Of a DNA stretch of 64,000 nucleotides, positions 44,866 through 56,592 are shown piece after piece (position 1 is the stretch's first letter; each line of letters begins with the position of its first letter). Where the stretch lies: assembly GCA_963682025.1 (NCBI GenBank), contig OY821518.1, forward strand, positions 29,983,991-30,047,990, in the 5' to 3' direction. The position numbers and the translations under genes are program-made. Source of the stretch: Cordilura impudica. Lineage: Eukaryota > Arthropoda > Insecta > Diptera > Scathophagidae. A model generated the notes under the pieces. The model was not told the DNA's origin. It did not search any database and worked only from the letters and a program-made list of their open reading frames with translations.

Positions 44866-46689
44866 AATTATTAGTCTTAAATATACCATCTTTTATGGAC
44901 CGTAAGCTATATTTTACAAAAAATTTAAAAATAAATTTAAAAAAAAAAATTTTTTTAATCTTTTCTGGAATAATTTTAAAGAGGAACATAAAAAATTAAA
45001 AATTTTAAAAAATCATTTATTTTACTTCCCATAAAACTGATTTTTACACAAATTTAAAGTTTGCTAACCCATAAGTATTAAGTGTTTTATTATATATTAT
45101 GATTCAAAAGTTATGATTTTTGCAACGAAAAACTCCAACCTATTAAAGGTCCTACGATAGGTACACCAGCTTGAGTCTAAGTTTTTAAATCTGCTGATTC
45201 GGCTCATATTTTAAGTGCTATTTCCTATTATATTTCCAGGCCGTAAAAGTGTTTACTAAGGCATTCCTCCAGAGCGGACAACTCGCTCGGATCGATATCG
45301 CTAAATTGACTATTTCCAAATCTTTAGGAAAAATGTTGATTATTATTATTGGAGCAAAACATAAACAAAAATTGTACCCTGTATAGACTGATGGAGGAAA
45401 TTAAAAGGAATGTATCCCAACTCAATCCACTTGTAGGTTCGAAACTCGGAGCTTTGTTTTTTAATTAACAGGACCAAGCCCCCTGATTTCCCTAAGTGGA
45501 TAGGAAGCAGTTTCATTAATAGTCTAAAAAATATTTCATCTTACAAGTTACTAATCATATGTATAGTTGCTAGTGAAATACATTCACATTCGTTCCAAAA
45601 ATAAATGTAAACAAATCACATATTCCTCTAAGGTGTAAAATAAGCTGTAAAACATATATAAGTAGATTTCCAACATATCAGAAATCAGAAATGCGTGGAA
45701 AATTGTTAATATTTATGAATTTCTGTTGCTTTAGAGGACAAAATCATATACAAAAAGAAAAAAAACATTATAACCACACATGTAAATATCCTATACCCCA
45801 GAGATGTTATGAAAAACTAAAATCCTACGGGAGAAAAAAGGGTTGTAAAGAATTATTATTAAATCTAATAAAATATAATTGCATATGAAAAACAAAAATA
45901 CACTCGTAAATCTAAACGACATAAGAAACATAGAAAAAGGGTTTTATAATGAGATTTTAAAAGAAAATTGAAATTTGAATATTCAACTGGCCTAGGCGTT
46001 TGCAAGCCAAAAGAAAAATTAGGTTAAATTTAACACATACGAGTACAAAACAACAATAGCATGATAAGAAAACAATTTAGAAGTGGTGACTGTTTATAGT
46101 TACACATTTACACAATTTTTGGTTATAAAACCGGTTTTTAATTAAGATTAAATGAGTGAAAAATAAACTTACACATTTACAAAAATAAGCAGCTTCATAC
46201 TCGTATGAATAGAAAGGATGGAGGTTTTCTGAAACTCGTAGAATAAAGATTTTTCCTGTTGTTAACATTTAAGCAAATGGAAGGACAGACAGACAGACAG
46301 ACAAACATACTTATTTAAGAGAAACATATAAACACATATGTATTTAGATTTAAAAACAAAATAATATTTAAATGAGCATCATAGTCTTTAGTAAACGTGT
46401 GCATAACTTTGTTCTATTTGGTCGGTAGGGGGTACGGAAGATGTACGAGTCTATGAAAAAGAAGCTCATTAAATTTTCAAAAGGTGTTAAAAACATTAAT
46501 TTCAAGTTTAAATCCCCTTAAAAAGGAAAATCAAGCAGAATGTAGATTTATTTCATATTTTAACAAAATCAACAGGATTGTACCCTACGCTCGGTTGTAA
46601 AAATTCCAATCTTATATGAATCATTGAAGGATATCTGAATTTAGTTAAAATTATTTCTAATAAAACTAAGGAAAGCTGCTTCTTCTACG
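44866..46689. other. No gene seen
   Basis: AT-rich DNA with short ORFs of no recognisable family and a (CAGA)n run at 46285-46303. Confidence 0.5.
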
Positions 46690-49010
46690 AAAAAGTTCTT
46701 TTAAAGAAGATCGGCTTTTTAGGAAAAGGTACTTTTTAAAAAAAGGCATTTTTTTTAAAGGTTTTTTTTAAATGGTATTTTTTCAAGAAAAGAAAAGATA
46801 ATATTATAAGAAAAAGCACTTTTTTAAGTAACGATACATTTTAAGAAAACGTACTTTTTTAAAAACTGGTACTTTTTTTACGAAAGTTACTTTTTTAAGA
46901 AAACGTACTCTTTAAAAAAAAAGGAACTCCTTTAAGAAATGGTACTCTTTTTGAGAGAAGTTAGCTTTTCTAATAAGGGACTTTTGTAAAAAAGTTACTT
47001 TTTAAAGAATATGATCTTCAAAAACAATTATTTTTAAGAAAATATGCTTTTGTAAGAAAATGTACTTTTAAGTTATTTTTTATAAGAAAATGTACTTTTA
47101 AACAAAAGGCACTTTTATAAGAAAGCGCTTTTGTTAGAAAAGCAGTTTTTAGGAAAACATACTTTTTTAAGAATATATGCTTTTTTGAATGTACTTCTCT
47201 TAAAAACGGTTCTTTAAAAAAAAGTACTATTTTAAAAATATATGTTTTTTAAGAAAATGTATTTGTTTAAGAACATTTACTTTTAAGAAATGCACTTCTT
47301 TAAGGAAAGGTATGTTTTTAAGAATAGTTACGTTTTTAATAAAAGGTACTTTTTTAAGAAGAGGTATTTTTTACAGAATGTGCTTTTTGAAAAAAGGTAC
47401 TTTTTGAAAAAAAGTTGATTTCTTGCGAAAATATACTTTTTTCACAATAGTTACTTTTTTAAGAAAATGTAATTTTTCTTCATAAGGTACTTTTTAATCA
47501 AAAGGTACTTTTAACAAAAAGTGATTTTTTCACAATAGTTACTTTTTTAACACAATGTAATTTTTAAGAAAATTTATAGTTTTCACAAAAGGTACTTTTT
47601 TCACAAAAGGTACTATTTTAACAAAAAGGAACTTTTGTAGCAAAAAGTTCTTTTTAACAAAAGTGTTTTTTTACAAACAGTACTTTTTTAAAAACAGGTA
47701 CTATTTTAATAAAAAGGTACTTTTTCGAAAAAGGTACTTTATTTACAAAAGGTAGGTTTTTAAGAAAATTTAATTTTTTAAGATCAAGTATTTTAAAGAA
47801 AATTTAATCTTTTTCAGAAGTACTTTCTTCTGAAAAGGTTTTTTCAAAGATTACTTTTTAAGAAAATTCACTTTTTTAGAAAATTTACTTTTTTCGGCAA
47901 AGGTACTTTTTAAAAAAATTTGGAGGTAATGCTTTTGTAGGGAAAGACACTTTTTAAGAAAAGATAATTTTTTAACAAAAAGTAATTTTTCAAGATAATT
48001 TGCTTTAGTTTATTTAGTTTAAGAAACAGTACTTCTGTAAGGAAATGTACTTTTGTAAGAAAAGTTTACTTTTGTAAGAAAAGGTACTTTTTAAGCAAAG
48101 GTTCTTTTTTAAGAAAAGGCACTTTTTAAAGAAAGGTTCTTTTTTAACAAGAGGTACTTGTTTAAGAAAAGATACTTTTTTAAGAAAATGTAATTTGTTA
48201 AAAACAAAATTTTGTACACAGAGGTAATTTTTTAGGAAAGGTACTTTTTTCAATAAAAGATGCTTTTGTAAGGAAAGATACTTTTTAACAAAGATACTTT
48301 TTGAGAAAAGATAATTTTTTAACAAAAAGTAATTTTTCAAGATAATATGCTTTATTATTTTATTTATTTTAAGAAATGGTAGAAATGGTTTAGTAGTAGG
48401 TATTTTCTAATAAAAGATTTTTTTTTAATAAAGATAAATACTTATTTAAAAATTTTTTTTTAAGAAAAATTTTTTTTTTCTTAAAAAGAAACATTTCTTC
48501 AAAACGCTACTTTTAAAACAGCGTATTTAAAAAAAAATTACATTTTTTTTAAAGAAGTACTATTTTAAGTAAATGTTTTTAAGAAAACGTACTTTTTTAA
48601 GAAAATAGTTTTTTTCTTTGGGGAAAGGAAAATTTACTTTTTAGGAAAATTTACTTTTTACTTTTACTTTTTCATGAAAAGGTCCTTTCTAAGAAAATAT
48701 ACTTTTTTAAGAATTTATTTTTGAAGGAGAGGCACTTTTTGAAGAAAATTCTACTTTTTATGAAAAGGTAAATTTTTAATTTTTTGAGGAAAGATTCTTT
48801 TTTAAGAAATTGTAATTTTTCAATAAAAAGTACTTTTTTTAAAAAATTTTACATTTTTGAGAACGTGTACTTTTTTGAAAAGGTTTTTTTAGAAAATATA
48901 CTTTCTTGGGAAAAGGTACTCTTTCAGAAAATATTCTTTCTTATGTAAAGGTACTTTTTTAGCAAAAGATCTTACATAAGAAAAACTATTTTTTAAAGAA
49001 AATTTTTTTA
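46690..49010 (+). repeat. TACTTTT array 5, the largest (2.3 kb)
   Basis: More than 100 imperfect units of the AAAAGGTACTTTTTTAAG type, mostly 16-20 bp, all in plus polarity. A block of about 130 bp containing AACAAAAAGTAATTTTTCAAGATAAT..GCTTTA recurs at 47965-48010 and 48310-48355, implying segmental as well as unit-level duplication. A 108-codon minus-strand frame (48014-48340) is purely repeat-encoded Leu/Lys/Phe. Confidence 0.85.
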
Positions 49011-49619
49011 AAAATTACACTGTCCAACAAATTAAGACTTTTTGAATGGAACAGAATAGCGACCCCATAATTCTGAAAGGGTATGTTGAGTAGATCATTT
49101 TTGTAGAACAAACTTATGGTCCAGCACGTCCGAGTATTTTTTTACAGTGGGTCAAAGTTTTAATTTTTTGGTCGAAGGGAGCATTATACTTTATGAAAAA
49201 AATGCTGTAAGTTAATGTCTGAGAGAATTCTTATGGTCAGAGTTGTATTGTGGAATTGTATGAGGATCATTTTTGTGGAAGATCTTAACCCTCTAACTGG
49301 TCTCTTTATGGGTCAATTTGACCCTTCTTTCGAGAAAATCAAAAAATATCCTTTAAAAAACGACATTTAAGGATTAAAATATTCTACGAAAATGTTTGCC
49401 GAAAAATTTCAGTAGGGGTCACTAAAGACACCATTGTTGTAAATAAAGCTCTTTACGATTAATTGGCCAAAATTACACGCCAACTTCTATAAAAAAATTA
49501 TAATTTTGTTTTAATACTGGTTTATTATAGTATGTACATATTTATTTTTTTGCTTAAAATTTTCGAGTAAAAGGGAGTTGGGAAATAGCAGTAGTATGAC
49601 AATGGATTAAAGAATTAAC
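49011..49619. other. No gene identified
   Basis: Less repetitive than its neighbours. GGGTCAATTTGACCC (49312-49326) is a 15-bp palindrome. The region may be the 3' flank of the minus-strand fragment that follows. Confidence 0.4.
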
Positions 49620-49950
49620 TTAATACGCTTTCCTGTATTTAGCTTGACGTGAAAGTTCCGATGGGTCAAGGTTTCTGTACAAGCCCCATACGTATTCACC
49701 AAGCATTGCCCTTTGGGATTTCCCTTTGAATCTTTCTTCGAATACCTTTATATCCTGATGAAACCTTTCACCGTGTTCATCTGAAACCGCTCCAAGGTTT
49801 TCTTTAAAAAAATTGAGATGAGAGTGCAGAAAATGCAGCTTTAGTGACATCTTAACGCCAATATTGTTAAAACCGATTAGCATGCTTTCAATATTTTCTG
49901 CATAGTTTTGTGCTTTTGAGTTTCCAAGGAATTCTGATATAACCAGTGTA
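49620..49950 (-). pseudogene. C-terminal fragment of an unidentified mobile-element-like protein
   Basis: The minus-strand frame, open from about 49947 to the stop at 49620, reads EFLGNSKAQNYAENIESMLIGF, MSLKLHFLHSHLNFFKENLGAVSDEHGERFHQDIKVFEERFKGKSQ, LGEYVWGLYRNL and KYRKAY. I recognise the HSHLxFFxENLGxVSDEHGERFHQDI block as recurring in many predicted arthropod proteins of unknown function, probably from a transposon. I cannot name the superfamily. The N-terminal part is absent, cut by palindromic repeats at 49947-50030. Confidence 0.65.
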
Positions 49951-50030
49951 TCAAAAAATAATTATTTTTTGATACAATAAAAATAATTATTTTTTGATAC
50001 AATAAAAGTAATTATTTTTGATACACTCTC
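49947..50030. repeat. Perfect 30-bp palindrome with two further half-repeats
   Basis: 49947-49976 is a perfect palindrome built on TGTATCAAAAAATAA. Two more TAATTATTTTTTGATACA-type units follow to about 50026, with spacers of ATAAAA. It may form a cruciform. Confidence 0.85.
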
Positions 50031-50386
50031 TGATAAAAATAATGATTAAAAATAATATTTATAGATTATTATATGAAGAAGATGCAAATTCTTATCGCTC
50101 TGAGCGATGTTTGTTTCTAAGGTATATCTTGAGACCAAATTTCATATTAATAGATTCTTTTGTTTGGACAATACAAGCAATCACGCAATATTTGGCTGGC
50201 CATTTCAAAAAATTTAAATCCTTTTGGATTCAACTTTGGAGGTGTGTTTTGGGTCATTGTCATATTCTGGATATTCTAGACCAGGGGCATATTTTCATCT
50301 GCATATGAATAAATTACGTTATTTAGAATTGACATTTATTCAACTTAAAGTACCCTTTACTACCATACTTAATAGTTTTATTTGTA
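50031..50386. other. No recognised gene
   Basis: A 96-codon plus frame (50018-50308) has ordinary composition but matches no family I know. It may be residue of the element containing 49620-49950. Confidence 0.3.
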
Positions 50387-50819
50387 CTAGCAGATCCAAG
50401 CCCTCGAAAGTCGAGTGCAAATTCTAGGAAATTTTATTTTTTCATTTAATAAATTATTTTCTAAAGACAAGTTTAGCCAATTCACAATTCAACAATTTTT
50501 AAATATCGATTGTGAATGGTTTATGTCCAAAATTCTATTTCAATTCAACACAATTATTGCGAATTATTGTGAATGAAGAAACCAAACTTACAAACACATT
50601 AACAAATTTAATGAACACACATATAGCATTGTATAATTTTATGTATGTATAAGTAGCAATTTTTAATGCATTTTACTCCAAAAAGAATTTAAAAATTAAA
50701 AAATCTGTAAATCTAAAAAGAAATACTATTCAAATAAGATACGTTTGGTCAAAATCGGGAGAAAACTGTGGAACAAATCGTCGGTCGCAAGAAATCGCCT
50801 CACCTATTAGTATTATAGA
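50387..50819 (-). mobile_element. Heli-C copy 5
   Basis: On the minus strand it starts TCTATAATACTAATAGG (50819) and ends ATCTGCTAG (50387), flanked by A and T. The subterminal GCACTCGACTTTCGAGGGC (50420-50402) hairpin is conserved. 433 bp. Confidence 0.85.
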
Positions 50820-53149
50820 TATTTTGGATCTAGTCTATTTCCCTTTAGTGATTTCGTAAAAAAAACATAATTTTTGGACGAAATAATTAAAAAAAAACAA
50901 AACTAAAAAATTTTGAATTGTTTAAAAGTTTTCATGCATTGTCACCCCCCATTATTATAAATTATTTTTAATATTAAAAATAATTCAGTTTATTAAGCCA
51001 GATTTTAAAAGCATATTTAATCTAAATGACGTATAATAAACAAAAACAGAAGTAAGTAGTGTAGGGTATATAAACAGTTTACATGTACACAAACTTACAA
51101 TTTATTTTACTCTCATATTTCGAATATAAATGTTTAGTATTTTAAAAGTTCTTCTATTTTTAATTTGAAGATTTTTTGTATTTAAAACGGAAATTATATT
51201 TTTCCCTAAAAGAACTATGAAAAACTCTTTGTACAGAAATGTGCATATGTGTTTATATATGTAAGTAACATTGTACAAAACTCTTGTATAAAGCTGTTGT
51301 GGAAAGTTCATTATTAATTTGAATTTAAATGAGTTTTTTCTGTCTTCCTTTCTCTTATTTTTTGGGAAAAAGAAAACTCTTTGATATTGAAATTTTGTTG
51401 CAACTTGTTGAAGCTGCAAATATGATTTTTTTTTTTGTTGCTGTTTAATAATTCCGTTTTGGTGAATAATAAAATCGACAACAACAAACACAAGTTTGGA
51501 TGCCATTGTAATGAAATTTTTTGTATATTAAAATTAGCTACAAAAAGGGGTTCAAATTTTAACAACAACATGAAATAAAATGTTTTGTTATCATCGCATC
51601 ACCATCGTCATAATTATTAGGTTTAGGCCAAATCTAACCATCAAATAAAGATGGAACACATTACGCAACTTTGGCAACTCATCAATTGATGAATTGTGGC
51701 CACATTTGCATATAAATTGGTTTTAAAATTTTACGCCAACAAAAATTTATGAATTTACCAAAATTGGTTAAGTACAAAATATGAAAGCAGACATTATTGC
51801 TTAAGGATATTATCGCTAATACGAGCTTACTTTTTGGGTTTTGGCTTTGGGAAAAATTTTGATTTGTAACAGATCCAGGTTGCCAAAGAATCCGTTTTCT
51901 AGCCGTGGTATTTTTCTTTAACATGAAGAATCTAACTCTTGTGAGAAGGTTGAGATTAGTGTCCTTCTCTAAAGCGGGCCGCCATACATTATTTATCGAA
52001 TCACCGATGAAAAAACCAATTGAAAGAGATATTGCAAATAATTTTTGGATCTTATCCCCATATAGAAATACATACCTATTATCACAGAAAGAAAACAGGT
52101 TTGAGGCAACCGAATTTTTGATCAACCATATTGTTTCTTGCAGCAGTTGTATCAATCTGCTATGACATTCAAATTATATGGTCTCTCAATAACATTTATA
52201 TTCTGTTAATTAAATATTTCAGTTGTCCGTTGGCCACAGAAAAATTTTTTTTGTCTACGTTTTTCGCAGAAATTTACCCAAATGTTGCCTGACTTAATTG
52301 AATTTGAATTTCTTACATGTTAATAACACTTATTAAAACCATTGCCTACATTTAGGCGTTTTACAAAATATTAAACTACAGTATACTTGCCTCGTACGTA
52401 TTGCATTATTTAATTAAATTATATTTAGTTTTTGTTTTTCGTTGTATAAATTTCTTTTTATTTTTTGTCCCAGCAATTTATTTCATTATTGTTTCCCTTT
52501 ATTCATTTATTTAAATTTTCTAGTATTTTTTTTAGTTTCGTTATAATCTGTGACTATGCCACGTTTACAATATCGATTATTTTATATTATTTTGCTTTTA
52601 TATAAACTACATAAAATGTATTTATTTACCTATTATGTACACCATGTATACGTAGGACAGTAAACCCACGAGTAAAGCGAACGTTAAACGAAAGTAGTCA
52701 ATACCAAATTTCTTTTCATTCAAATATCGAATCCATTATAGCCTCACTTGATTTTTCTTTTTATTTTTTATTTTTTTCTTTCATTTTTTTGCTAGGTATA
52801 ATAAATTCCCATTTATCGACATCTTCCTGTGTTGCACTTCAGTTGTTGTTAAATTGTCACTGTATTTCATGAAAATATATACGGTCATTAAATTAAATCA
52901 ATTGCATTATAAATTGCATTAAAACAATTTATAAAATAAAGTAACTATCGAAAAATATGGCCTTTTACCAACACAATTATTTTCATATTTATTTCATAAC
53001 CACTGTCTCTTTGTGGCACAGCGAATTAGTTGTGAGTTTGAGCTGAAGGTTGTTATAAAAACAAAATACATGACCGAGATAAATTTACCGATACCAGTGA
53101 ATATGACTGGCAATTTATAAAAAAGCAGGGCTTGATTTTTTTCTTCTGA
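50820..53149. other. No recognised gene; one unassigned 157-codon ORF
   Basis: Mostly AT-rich. The minus frame 52155-51682 (157 codons) overlaps a plus frame 51905-52165 in a slightly GC-richer patch (51880-52150). Neither shows a domain, signal peptide or known motif. They may be residue of a coding element. Confidence 0.35.
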
Positions 53150-54628
53150 TTTTTGTTCCTAAACAGAATAAAAATTCGCCAACTGATTTTAGTAAAGCTT
53201 TCGATAGGATGGATCATAATATTTTACTTCTCAAGCTAAGACTCATTGGCATACATAAATCTATTATTTTGTGAATTGAATCGTGTCTTATATTTACAAC
53301 TAAAAGGGTCATATGTCGCAATATTAAATCTGAGATTTTAAGTTATACTTCTGGCATTCCCCAAGGCAGTCATTTGACCCAATTATTGTTTTTACTATTC
53401 GAAAATGATTTTCGGACTAATTTCAAATTGCAACGTCCTTACGTAAGCAGATAATGTTAAGTAATTTCATAGTTTCAATGACATAAATGGTCATGTTACT
53501 CTTTAACGAGAGTTTGATTTATTAGTGGAATAGTGTAATGTGAATTTGATGGAACTGGATGTTAAGAAATGTAAACATATGTTATTTTACAGAAGGGGGA
53601 TAAATTCTGACGAATATTGCATTAATGGAATAGTATTGGATACCGTTCAAACACTTCTGAATATTGGTAAACTTATGGATGGAAAACTAGACTTCATTGG
53701 TCATATTGGTATAATTGTTAACTAGCGGATTCCAGCCCACTAAATTCGAGCGCAAATCCTAGGAAATTTTATTTTTTCATTAAATAAATACCCTAACAGT
53801 ATGCTAATCAATTATAGCCAATTCACAAATCAACACAAAAAAACAAACTCATTTTTATTACAAACTCATTAACAAATTTAATAAACACACATAACGTTGT
53901 ATAATTTTATGTATGTGTTAGTAGCAACTTTAAATGCAATGTACTCAAAATAGAGGAAAAAATTTAAAAATCTGTAAATCTGCAAAACGGCTAAAAAGAA
54001 CTACCTTTCAAATAATATACGTCTGGTCAAAATCGGGATAAAACGGTAGAACAAAATATCAGTCACAAGAAATCGCCTAGCCTATTAATATTATAGATAA
54101 GGCAAGGTCTACTCTTGATGTTGTTAAAAGATGAGCTAATTGGTTTTTGATCCATATGTAACTAAGCAGCTGTATATAGCACTTGTAAGACCAAATATGC
54201 ATCAATACTATGGAATTCATATTCTCAAGTTCACGCCAATGCCATTGAGTCTGTACAAAAAAACAAGTTTTTTTCTATTCTGTCTACGTGGTTTAGCTTG
54301 ATGTTATGATGACTTGCCATCATATATTAACAGACAAAGGCTTATCAGGCTTTCAACTCTTCGGAGTAAGAGGACCATGTTGGCTGTTACCTTTGTATTC
54401 AGCCCGGCGCATGGTGATGTCACCTCGAAGTCCTGTTATCAAATTTAAATTTTACCATACCTTGCAAATTCACAAGACATTTTAATCCGCTTTATTTGCA
54501 GTATTTTAGGACTAATTATGCTAATTCTTATCTTTTCCGCAGAATATGTCATGACTATAATGTTTTACACAATTTCGTAGATGTTACTAAGGAGAATGTT
54601 CTGCTGTAGAAAGTGCATTTATTTCAAG
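53150..54628 (+). pseudogene. Jockey/CR1-group LINE, decayed RT to C-terminus, with a Helitron inside
   Basis: DFSKAFDRMDHNILLLKL and TSGIPQGSHLTQLLFLLFENDF (RT) are followed by a lost YxDD region, then CNLMELDVKKCKHMLF and a frame to GIIVN at 53721. It resumes after Heli-C at 54098 with KARSTLDVVKR. C-terminal blocks PSYINRQRLIRLSTLRS and CHDYNVLHNFVDVTKENVLL lead to about 54628. It is full of stops and is a third LINE lineage distinct from LINE-B. Confidence 0.75.
53722..54097 (-). mobile_element. Heli-C copy 6, 376 bp, precise insertion in a LINE frame
   Basis: On the minus strand it runs from TCTATAATATTAATAGG (54097) to GGAATCCGCTAG (53722). The flanks are A53721 and T54098. Removing it rejoins the LINE reading frame across an asparagine codon (GTT-AAT-AAG). 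Confidence 0.92.
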
Positions 54629-54729
54629 ATCCCGTTTATAGTCTACTAGCAGTAACTTGATGCGCTTCGCTGAACCCATCGTAATGAAAAAAAGAACTGG
54701 GAATACATTTTGTAGAAAACTATTTTTTT

Positions 54730-55070
54730 TCTTTTTGGCGATTTTTGATTTTGTCGATTTCTGTTTTTTAGATTTTGGCGATTTTTTATTTTGGCGATTT
54801 TTGACTTTGGCGATTATGGTTTTTTGCGATTCTGGAGTCTGGCGATGTTTGTTTTTTTTTTACGAATTTTGATTTTTGGCGTTTTTTGATATTGGCGATT
54901 TTTGTAATTCGCGACTTTCGGTTTTGCGATTTTTGATTTTGGCAAATTTTGCTTTTCACAATTTTCGGTTATTCGCAATTTTCGGTAATTTTTGAATATG
55001 GCGATTTTTGTTATTCGCGATTTTCGGTTTTGGCGATTTTTGATTTTGGCGATTTCGCCCATATTTTCCA
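54730..55070. repeat. GGCGATTTTTGATTTT minisatellite
   Basis: About 18-20 degenerate units of 16-19 bp built on TTTGGCGATTTTTG, with GCGA kept in most units. It occupies the interior of Heli-H copy 2. Confidence 0.8.
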
Positions 55071-55234
55071 CGCCTACTCTCATTAATAATTAATGTCAAA
55101 AGTTTCAAGACTGTCATTTTCATAGTACTTCCCATTTTTTGTATAGGAGGTGCCGTGCCCATCGGTCCGATCCCGCCCATTTTTGGTCCTCAAGATTTTT
55201 TCCGTGAATCTGCAAATTAGTTTAATATGTACAT

Positions 55235-56592
55235 AAGGGTGGCACTTAAAAAAAAAAAAAATATGGGAAAATATGACTTTTTTCAGTTTTTTCGAAAATT
55301 TCGTTCTATAGTTAAATTTTTTCCATAAGTTGTTCCATGAGTCGATATTAGTACTAAATTGTCTTTTCAAAACTTTAAAATCAAATAAAAACTCGCCAAG
55401 AAATAACAAATGCCCCAGACCACTTTTGTGCCAAAAAACTTTAGGTCATGAAATGTGATTAACATTTTTTCAACTTTAATAAATTGATTAACGGCATAAT
55501 TTTTTTATCTCTATACCTATAAGTACTCAGATATGAAGTATTGTTTTATTAACATTTTGTTACTCCATTGCGAAATGAGACCAAAAATGGAAAATTTTTT
55601 TGATAAAATTTTGAAAACCATTTTTTAGGTTTTTAAAATTTTCTTAAACATAATATCAAAAAATGGATCTTGGACTTCATAGTTTTATTAAATATATGTT
55701 AAAGATTAACTGTGTGATTTTTTTTACAACGAATTTTTTTTTTCGGATTTCGAGAAAAATTAGTTTTTTGTGAAATATTCAGTAAATGCACTCTTTCTAA
55801 ATACTTTGTATCAAAAATTTATCAGTTTTCTACTTTTAAATATTATATATTATCTTAATTGCCTAGGGTTTCGGAAAAAAATTATATGACCCAATTATCC
55901 CTTTAGGCTTGGGCTCATATGTGTCATAAAAGACAATTTATTCAAAAATATAAAATATTTCGTAAGTGCTGTTGAATTTTTAGATGTGACGCTTAAAATA
56001 TAATAACCAAACGTACAAGTCTTCCATGCTAAAAATTTGGAATAAATCGAACAACGCTAACCAATTCCCTGCCGAGGCCAAACTTTGAATTTTGGCTTAT
56101 TTAATAAAGTTAAATGTTCTAGTAAACTAGATGAAATCCTCTCTATGGGTTGGGAAATGTGCTATATTTTACGAAAACTTAACCTTATGTGCTCCTAGGG
56201 TTAAAATGATCCAAAATTCAGCAGTATTTGCAAAATATTTGAATTTTTTGACTTGGCGCCAAGTCCAAATGGGTTAATGAAGTCAAATTAAAAAATCATC
56301 ATCAAATCATGAAAATCGGTAAAATATAGCACAATATTATTTCACAACCTGCGTACTTATAGGTATAGAAACAAAAAATTTTGGTTTTAGTCTATTTGTT
56401 AAAGTTCGTAAAATTTGAAAAAAAAAAGTCATATTTTCCCCATATAAACACACTTGAAATTTTCAGGCTCGTTGAGGCACCTCTAAAAGTTTTTTGATTG
56501 ATCCAAAACTTTATATTTCTTAGTTTTTTTTTTTTGCTATATGCATATTTCTAGGGGGTGAATCTTTAAATTCGAACACTTTTTTCCCCTCC
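55235..56592 (+). mobile_element. Family D copy 3 with verified 8-bp target duplication
   Basis: Starts AAGGGTGGCACTT and contains the D centre (TAGGGTTTCGGAAAAAAATT). Its inverted arm ends at GAACACTTTTTTCCCCTCC. ATGTACAT flanks both sides (55227-55234, 56593-56600), and the Heli-H paralogue at 29435-29452 has the site only once. The right terminus lacks the last 20 bp or so seen in copy 1. Confidence 0.8.

Noticed and set aside
48014..48340. 108-codon minus-strand ORF in array 5
   Set aside because: The composition is only Leu, Lys, Phe, Ser and Val as dictated by the repeat unit; there is no start context or family.
51682..52155. 157-codon minus ORF as a membrane or receptor fragment
   Set aside because: Some hydrophobic stretches but no consistent helices, no conserved motif and an overlapping plus-strand frame; recorded only as unassigned.
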